The translations under genes and the position numbers were made by a program. From positions 8,787,501 through 8,851,500 of the forward strand of contig NC_090287.1 of the NCBI RefSeq assembly GCF_037392515.1: 64,000 bases of DNA. Direction: 5' to 3'. Below, in pieces: positions 57,223 to 64,000 of the stretch. Positions within the stretch are counted from its first letter, which is position 1; the number at the start of each line of letters is the position of its first letter. A model generated the notes under the pieces. It was given only the letters and a program-made list of their open reading frames with translations, was not told the DNA's origin and ran no database searches. The DNA is from Haliotis asinina. Its lineage: Eukaryota > Mollusca > Gastropoda > Lepetellida > Haliotidae.

Positions 57223-58383
57223 CCCACAACTCTACTGACTGACTCTACACACTGGTAGTGGGTTCCTACACAACGTCATAGGGTAAAGATATCACTGACG
57301 CACTCTTAAGAAGGTGTATTCATTACAAATGATTAGAATTATCTGTTATATAAAGTAGTGCTCAGCGATCTATATCAGGATGGTAGATAATCGAGTCTTG
57401 ACGAAATAGCTAAGTGATTGTACAAAACGCTCAATGCATTGGGGTAATACACTAGTACCACTCACTGGTACCTGACAACAACATATCCTACTACTGGCTG
57501 ACCTGTTTCCATCCGCGATACCCATTTGTGAGCTCTGTTAAACATGAGGTAACTCCTCGTCCATACAAAGAGTGGTTTCAAAGTCAGTGCATGTGCAAGG
57601 GTATGTTCTTGGTCTTCTAGGCAACGGATTGTGCAATGTATCATTTGGAGAGGAACATAAACACCAATGTCTTTCACTAGTCATATAAGCATACCTTTTC
57701 AAATGCCTAGGCCATGTGTTAGAAGCAGCCACCACCGGGTTCGTGTACGACCTTTGAATTCCAGACTAAGCGGTAGCGTGTCGTAGCTATAATATTTATG
57801 GCTTGCTTACAGCGGCGTCAGATATCTTCAGTTACATAAGCCGGGCACAGGAAACCAAGTGTATAAGGTAAAAGCTTTACTGTAAAGTTTGAAATGCATG
57901 ATATTCGTAATATTTTTATTGCTTGTGTTTTACCAAAGGCAATGTAAATAGAAAACGTATAATGCCTATCTTCCTTGGAAAGCTTTACGTGTGAAAAACT
58001 TTAAGAGGGACCAATATCTTGTCAGGTGAAAGATGTTTTTAGTCTCATTATCTCCTACGTAGAGATAATGAAACTAAAATATTTTTACTAGTCCGACGTA
58101 GGAGATGCTAAGTCCTACGTAGGATTTGGTATCTCCTGTTGGATATTCTCGTTATATGTTAATGTACATTAATTTGAACTGGCCAAGTTAGTTCCCCAAG
58201 ACATTGACACCAGTTCCTTTTTGACTGTTTCAGTCATTGTTTTAGAGTTTACAGCCGTGTGTTTCATTTACGTTTAGAGTCTACAGTTGTGTGTTATATT
58301 TACCTTGGGAGTCTACTATCATATGTTTCATTTACTCTAAGAGTCTACTGTTTTCTTCACCATTAGACTCGTGTGTTCAACTA
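57223..58383. other. Intergenic with palindromic repeat precursors
   Basis: 58037-58137 contains a hairpin and two TACGTAGGA units related to the array at 59.5 kb. Otherwise no signature was recognised. Confidence 0.5.
58037..58137. repeat. Hairpin and short TACGTAGGA cluster
   Basis: TTTTAGTCTCATTATCTC and its near-complement GAGATAATGAAACTAAAA flank CTACGTA. GACGTAGGAGATGCTAAGTC and CTACGTAGGATTTGG follow. The unit matches that of 59525-59790. Confidence 0.8.
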
Positions 58384-58709
58384 TACTACCCATCAAAAGT
58401 TTAGGCTCACTGATGTATACTAAAACAAATTCGTAACGTTGGCAAGATTATTGTCATGCGTTCAACAAATGAATAAACACGGTGAAAAATGGCAAATTCT
58501 TATCTAACTTTACGCCAGAAACGCAGCAGTTCACATGCACGATATTTGCACATGCGTTTCAGCAATTTGATGAATCATCCTCGTGCAATTAATCTGCATA
58601 AGATTTGCAGTTGTTTCCCCCAGGTCATCTGAAATTCATCTTCGTTGTAACCATGTATACATATATAACATATAGTGGGTGTTTTAAGTGAGACTTTTGG
58701 TGGGCAGTA
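58384..58709. mobile_element. Tc1/mariner-type MITE
   Basis: Terminal inverted repeats are CTACCCATCAAAAGTTTAGG at 58386 and the complement of GTGAGACTTTTGGTGGGCAG ending at 58707. TA dinucleotides lie on both sides (58384-58385 and 58708-58709), as expected for Tc1-type insertion. The 322-bp element has no coding capacity, so it is non-autonomous. Confidence 0.75.
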
Positions 58710-59524
58710 TACTTGATGCATATTACTTTCATGTGTTGGGCCGACTGTTGTACTTTTCTGCCTCGCGTTCGTCCTATTGTTACGCGTTGTAGTTAGTTGC
58801 AGTACATTTTTCTATTATGCGCTGGATATTTCAGAGGTCGTTGCACATTAGTCATAATCTGTGTGCACAGACGTGTCTGTCAGTTGCAATCTATGCGTAC
58901 TTTTGTCCTTATACTTATACAAACAAAAATAATGACAGTCTTTTGCCTTTTTAAATTCCGTATTGCTTTACGTCGCATTAGGGCCTAGAGAAACTGCCTT
59001 GCAGTTTGATTTGTGCGCTATACAAGAACACTTATAATAATAATAATAATAATTCAACACTTTTCCACCCCAGTCAACTTGTAAACAATTACGAGAAAAC
59101 AAACCGCAAACGAGCGTTATATCTAATCCAACCTAGCCCCATATGAAGACAAGCAAAACTTTCGGAGGACGTGTCATAACGAGAATTTCATATCAGAAAC
59201 TTTTCTCCCCTCCTCTGTGTGTGTGCTTGCGTAAGTGCGTGTGTGCGTGTGTGTATCTGTGTGTGAGAGAGAGTGAGAGGGAATACCCATAAATGCAATT
59301 AGATCAAGGTCCACGTTACCCAAACGTAAAACACACACACGCACACGCACACGCACACACAATAACACTGTGTAGTAATACTGCGTTAGTGTCATAAATA
59401 TGCATTAACGTGCATTTCTACTATTTAACGTCCTGCATGACCAGACATTTCTCAATTTAATAACCACACTTCATAATCCGAACCTTTAAAAGGATATATT
59501 AAGTATTACATGCCAGATAGTATG
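58710..59524. other. Intergenic with dinucleotide repeats
   Basis: An AAT run (about 59034-59054), a GT-rich run (59216-59270) and an AC-rich run (59332-59360). No gene was found. Confidence 0.5.
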
Positions 59525-59790
59525 TCCTACGTACGAGATAGTAAGTCCTACGTACGAGATACTAACTCCTACGTAGGAGATACTAACTCCTACGTAGGAG
59601 ATATTAAGTTCTACGTAGGACTTACTATCTCCTACTTACGAGATACTAAGTCCTACGTAGGAGATACTAAGTCCTACGTAGGAGATATTAGGTTCTACGT
59701 AGGAGATATTAAGTTCTACGTAGGACTTACTATCTCCTACCTACGAGATACTAAGTCCTACCTACGAGATACTAAGTCTACGTAGGAGAT
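59525..59790. repeat. 21-bp palindromic tandem array, about 12 units
   Basis: The unit is TCCTACGTAGGAGATACTAA plus G, whose core TCCTACGTAGGA is a perfect 12-bp palindrome. Units are variants (ACGTACGAG, ACTTACGAG, TTCTACGTAGGA). A three-unit motif recurs after five units (about 105 bp), a simple higher-order repeat. Because 21 is a multiple of three, one frame stays open and spells S-Y-V-G-D-T-K heptads, but start context and gene structure are lacking. Confidence 0.9.
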
Positions 59791-60687
59791 AGTGACACAA
59801 AATATTTTTTTCACCGTGGTCCTACTACGCTTCCGTATTGTGGTGTACTGTTATATAACATTATATTTGTTTTGTAATTCTGACATCGTGCATTGACATT
59901 GAAACATTATGAAGATATCTGTTAACGATCTCAAGTACCGTAGAAGAAGCAATGTTGAAGTTTGTAATGTGTGCATTCCCAAGATGGAACACCCGAGACT
60001 AGGTACGTAGGAGAACTAGGTTTGAAACCAACAAATAACAACGTTGGTGTTGTCTATATGTTGCGGAGATGACGTAAGCTGATTTGTAAGCCACCTCAGA
60101 GTGAATTCTCTTCGCCACATGAGATATGATGTGTACTGGTCTAATGCACACACGTATTCATACTGCATATTGGCTGATGACTGCAACCAGATGCATGACT
60201 TGTGCAAATGCTGCAACTCATTATTCCACCGCTTTTAAAAAATAAATTTGAAATTTTGATACGCACCAATGTCTGCGTGCTTGCATTTTATTGCAGGCAC
60301 GGTGACACAGGTGTTCCAAAGCTCGGTATCTGTAACAGTTGAGTTTTTTGAACGCTTTATGACTGAAACATTCTCTAAGGCCATGTTCAAGCAGTCTATA
60401 GCTAGATGTCTTTGCCGCTTGTATGACACGACAAGAAACCAAAATATCCATCCTCACAATTATCACCAATAATGTGGTTTCAACTTTCTAATTTTGTTGA
60501 GTATATAACAGACAAGCTGTGTATGTTAAATACAGAGGATTATATACATATGATGAACATTTAAGTGGAGTAAGTCTCTGGACACGTTGTTAGGTACTAC
60601 GTTATTTCATAGATCTCGAGGTCAGTAATGAGATTATATGGAAACATAAATCACTATTAACATACCTTGCATTTTACTGTCCATGGA
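59791..60687. other. Intergenic, nothing recognised
   Basis: No gene or repeat signature. It is probably part of the leader intron or upstream region of the last CARD gene. Confidence 0.4.
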
Positions 60688-60885
60688 GATCAGGGTTAGA
60701 CTTGATCTTCACCAACCAATGCTTGTCGAAAGAGGCGGAATCGGATGGTCAGGCTCGCTGACTTGGTTGACATGTCATCGTATGCAAATTGCGTTGATCG
60801 ATGCTCGTGATTGTTTGAACCATGATTAGTTATGCGTCCATATGGCTGGACTATTGCCGAGTGCGGCGTCAAACAATATCCAAGT
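60688..60885 (+). mobile_element. Diverged SINE, CCCGTGAAGG family
   Basis: AATGCTTGTCGAAAGAGGCG, GGTCAGGCTCGCTGAC, GATCGATGCTCGTGATTGTT and CATATGGCTGGACTATTGCC match the family with many changes and no clean tail. It ends about 30 bases before the acceptor of the CARD gene. Confidence 0.75.
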
Positions 60886-60935
60886 CATTTACAGCATGAT
60901 TTGTTCTGTTCCAGACCTAGAGGCATTAATTCACA

Positions 60936-61853
60936 ATGGCGAGAGCTGTCACTGAGAAGGGAAACATGGGAGAGGATGAAGAGACAATCATAAGAGTAAA
61001 TACACCTGCAATAGAGGGTTGTTTAGAGGTTAAAGACATCAACAGTATTCTGCTTGCTAAAGGTATTCTGGACTTCACTGACCGGCAGGAAATTGAATCT
61101 GCCTTCACACGGATCGAGAGAGCAAAACGGTTTATACATATTATCATAAACAGGGGTCCAAAAGCATTTAAGGAATTCATATTTGCTCTAAGAGAAAAGG
61201 GCTATAAAGATTTAGCTGACAAACTGTCTCAAGAAGAAACTGCTCATGCACTGACCAGACAGATCAAGGATGACCAAGGCGTGAAAAGACTTCACTTAGA
61301 GTTGGAAGGCTTAAGAATACGGTTGGGACAAATGGAAAATACTGCGGGTGAAACTAAACACGAGGTAAATTCAATTAGATGTGGGATTCAGCACATTACA
61401 ACATCACTCGAAACAATTGAGACTTTGTCAAAGGAAAGTGAAACGGCTTTTACAACCATAAATTTGATGCAGAAACAATTGCAAAAGAAGGATGATGAGC
61501 TTACTGCTGCAAGAGAGGAGATACAGAAACTGAAGGCTGATGTTCTGAAACTGGAACAGGACAATGCAATATTGAGAGATGATTTACAGCATCAGTCAGA
61601 TAATGTAAACAAACTCAAGGATCGGATGACAACGGTGACCGAAAAGAATGTATTTTTGGAGAAGGAGATTAAGGATACCAAGAAACAACTAACAGCTGTC
61701 CACGACAACTTCACTGAGATGATGGAGAAACAGAAAAAGGAGATGGAAGCAATGAAGAAGAGTGTGCAGGCATTACAAGGTCCACTTGCATCAAAGAGTG
61801 TAACTATAACAGCTAGACCCATTGTTCCCAGAAACAGGTTCCAGAGGAAATGA
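60936..61853 (+). CDS. CARD plus coiled-coil protein 4
   Basis: 305 residues, the same length as protein 1 and its closest relative here: a MARAVTEKGNM start, with GILDFTDRQEIES, RIERAKRFIHIIINRGPKAF and EKGYKDLADKLSQ in the CARD (about 13-98). Coiled coil about 105-280, with the central block EIQKLKADVLKLEQDNAILR. The tail ARPIVPRNRFQRK has the motif at 296-303. The acceptor TTCTGTTCCAG ends at 60914, 21 bases before the ATG, the same spacing as in genes 1 and 2. The distance to gene 1 and the silent divergence suggest an older duplication than the 34-kb event. Function as for gene 1, by inference. Confidence 0.82.
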   Translation: MARAVTEKGNMGEDEETIIRVNTPAIEGCLEVKDINSILLAKGILDFTDRQEIESAFTRIERAKRFIHIIINRGPKAFKEFIFALREKGYKDLADKLSQEETAHALTRQIKDDQGVKRLHLELEGLRIRLGQMENTAGETKHEVNSIRCGIQHITTSLETIETLSKESETAFTTINLMQKQLQKKDDELTAAREEIQKLKADVLKLEQDNAILRDDLQHQSDNVNKLKDRMTTVTEKNVFLEKEIKDTKKQLTAVHDNFTEMMEKQKKEMEAMKKSVQALQGPLASKSVTITARPIVPRNRFQRK

Positions 61854-62825
61854 TGATACCACGGGTATCCACTTCTTATCAGTGATACGGTTACTGCAAC
61901 ATAATTGTTCACATCGACAATGGATTAACTGTCGGTTGTGAATCAATCAGCTCCTTGTGATACGGTTCGCTGTGAAACTATAACGACACTTTATGTGTAC
62001 GAAAGATCTGCTCTTGTGAAAAACAGTAGTTTGTAAAGTTACTTTCTGTCAGTTATCCAACGTATCTCTTTATAATATTATTTACAACATATTTGTATTT
62101 GTATTCACTGTAAATGTCATGTTTCTAGTAATAATGTCAGAAAATATTAAGCCAATCATCTTCAATCGTTTATTTCTGGCGATGTTAACATAGTATTTAT
62201 TCTTGTCAAAGATAACTAAATCAAAACTATTACTATTTGTTAGATGTCTATTAATTAATTTTAGTATTAACCCAGAGATGATGAAAACATTAGCTATTAC
62301 TTCAGAAATATATCAAATAACTTTATTGGTTTGTGTTAGTTACAGGCATTTATCTATTGAAATATACGTATCTCCCAAAGATCATTAATAATATAAATAT
62401 AGGGTGCCAAAGATATGCTCCAATAACGCTCACAACCAGTAATGAAAACACATATTTATATATTTAACTCCTCAGAGAAAAGTATGATACGTTATTTAGT
62501 TGGTTATCAGAAACCACATTGGTCTGTTGACACATTAGGTGATAAACCCATAGGTCACCAAGTCCATAGACACAGGTAAACGTAGAGATAAATCAATATA
62601 AAAAGAGATAGGGTTATTGCAGATAATATAAGTCATAGAAATACTCACGTGACAAGCGCCCTGCACGTTGACATACTTCTAAGGCTAAATAAGAAAGTGA
62701 AATGTTTCTCCTTTTTCACTTTTATTTGTGCGCATAACAATTTTTATTGTCATTTATGCAAATAAATTTGACTTGGCCGCGTCACAATCATACATTTGTC
62801 AACAATAAGAATGAGTGGAAGTCGA

Positions 62826-62895
62826 GGTGACTGAGCGGGCTAAGCGGCTGACTTTGTGTGCTGGCGGGTTCGAATCCTGGATGGGGCTCAACCAC
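62826..62895 (+). mobile_element. tRNA-derived SINE head (Leu/Ser-like)
   Basis: GTGACTGAGCGGGCTAAGCG resembles a class II tRNA 5' part with an altered box A, and GGGTTCGAATCC is a perfect box B. The acceptor arms and variable arm do not close properly, so it is more likely a SINE head of a third type than a working tRNA gene. Confidence 0.6.
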
Positions 62896-63742
62896 AAATG
62901 TACGTCTAGAATTTGTACTTTACTAAGAAAGTGTAATCCCAAATATGACATATGTTTTAAGAATTAGTGTCTGTAAGAACGAGTGTGACTGAATCTCCAA
63001 CTTATTAACACTTGCTAAACTGCCCAAGCTGCATTTCTGAGAGAAAAAATAAAAAATGTGTTCCTCCCTCGTCACATTTTTCTATGAAAAAAAATGAAAA
63101 AAATGTGCCTGAGAAATATTTATCTTTTAATGCAGCTTAACACTAAGCAAACAAAATACCCAAGACTCGAAGTCCGACTGTTGTGTTGCAGGTGCGCTGT
63201 GATGGTTTTATATGCACGTACAGTACACTACATTTGAAAGGAACCTGCTAGTTTTGGAACTGACTGCTATAACGAACTGCTTTTTGAGAGCAGTGATACA
63301 TACCAACAACAGCGATTTGAAACTATGAAACTAAACATATCTTATGTTAAGTTGAACATAGTTCTGAGATTTAAATGTTCGACTGGCAAGGTAGAACTAT
63401 GAGTGCTTGCAGTTTTGATTTCGCTTCCTCTTTATTTACTTTTGGTTTAGAATGCAGTTCACCGGTACTTTTTCACTGCAAACAGACTATAGATTTAGAT
63501 GAGCCGTATTAGGTATGTTTGTTTGAAAGTCTGATGAGAAAACACATTACTTGATATATTTCAATCGTACAATGGAATAGTGTAGTATAATCAAGGAAAT
63601 AATTTTGTCTGCTTTACCTATATGCCACACTGCATTGGATAAGATGTATTCAGGTTTACCCAATAGAATAATATTGTTCCGCTTCGTGAACAGTTCATAT
63701 TTCACAGACAGAATCTACACCATCATGGTGTACAACCCGAAG

Positions 63743-63745
<3 letters not shown>

Positions 63746-63798
<53 letters not shown>
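63746..63798. repeat. TC microsatellite
   Basis: About 26 uninterrupted TC units, then a short GT run. The Leu-Ser-rich frame across it is an artefact. Confidence 0.95.
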
Positions 63799-63802
<4 letters not shown>

Positions 63803-64000
63803 GTGTGTGTGTGAGTGTAATGCAAAGTCACCGTCTAGGTCATTACTGAAGGTTGACTGAGACGTGCAAATGTATTTATAAAGCTGACATACTGAGTAAC
63901 AGGATTATATAGTGCATCGCTGTCGGTTTTGTGATATATCGGGAGTATGTAGTGTATACCTGTCGGCTTTGTGGCATAAGGGGATTAAGTAGTGTATAGC

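Larger units (their letters stand above)
61854..64000. other. Intergenic; tRNA-like SINE head and TC microsatellite
   Basis: No protein gene was recognised after the last CARD gene. It contains the tRNA-like segment at 62826-62895 and the TC run at 63746-63798. Confidence 0.45.

Noticed and set aside
59510-59785. 91-residue protein with S-Y-V-G-D-T-K repeats
   Set aside because: The frame is open only because the repeat unit is 21 bp; there is no promoter, exon or conserved flank.
62826-62895. Possible tRNA-Leu or tRNA-Ser gene
   Set aside because: Box B is perfect but box A and the acceptor stem are altered; a SINE head is more likely.

Overview
The window looks like nuclear DNA from a marine gastropod mollusc, most likely an abalone (Haliotis) or close relative. 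This is inferred from the abundant SINE-type repeats ending in short CTCA tandem tails, Crypton, Tc1-like, Polinton and LINE remnants, GT-AG introns, long gene-poor stretches and many microsatellites. I ran no database search, so the species is an inference.

Layout. 0-2.4 kb: a decayed tyrosine recombinase gene of the Crypton/KIAA1958 type, followed at once by a long hairpin. 2.4-19 kb: no convincing protein gene; SINE fragments, a 37-bp minisatellite (5.7-6.07 kb), a three-unit tandem duplication (5.87-11.03 kb), a second degenerate array (11.9-12.15 kb) and a complete SINE with an intact target duplication (17.3 kb). 19-62 kb: a cluster of small innate-immunity-like genes built on one CARD (caspase recruitment domain) fold. 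Three are CARD-only genes on the minus strand (19.2, 28.3 and 34.7 kb). Four are intact CARD plus coiled-coil genes on the plus strand (39.6, 43.8, 51.1 and 60.9 kb). One is a truncated CARD-coiled-coil copy (34.2 kb), and one is a long coiled-coil protein without a CARD (25-26 kb, minus strand).

Duplication history. A recent tandem duplication (28208-34641 and 34657-40061) copied a block running from just past the stop of a CARD-only gene into the middle of a CARD-coiled-coil gene. It left a chimeric, shortened CARD gene at the join. The copies differ mainly by a Polinton-fragment presence/absence of 1080 bp and by a GGCGT array of 8 versus 20 units. An older, diverged duplication relates the 19-24.8 kb block to the 28-31.3 kb block.

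How the genes may work together. CARDs polymerise by homotypic contacts. CARD-coiled-coil proteins are typically filament-forming adaptors, and CARD-only proteins often act as decoys or regulators. All four intact CARD-coiled-coil proteins keep the same short C-terminal motif, I-V-P-[KR]-[NH]-R-[FM]-[QE], despite strong divergence elsewhere. This suggests a conserved docking peptide, and I consider it the most interesting signal here. Most of the genes have their whole coding region in one exon, just after a splice acceptor, with a non-coding leader exon upstream. A Rel/Dorsal-type site lies upstream of the leader exon of the duplicated CARD-coiled-coil gene.

53-60 kb holds an internally deleted Tc1-like transposon, SINEs, a Tc1-like MITE and arrays of a TCCTACGTAGGA palindrome.
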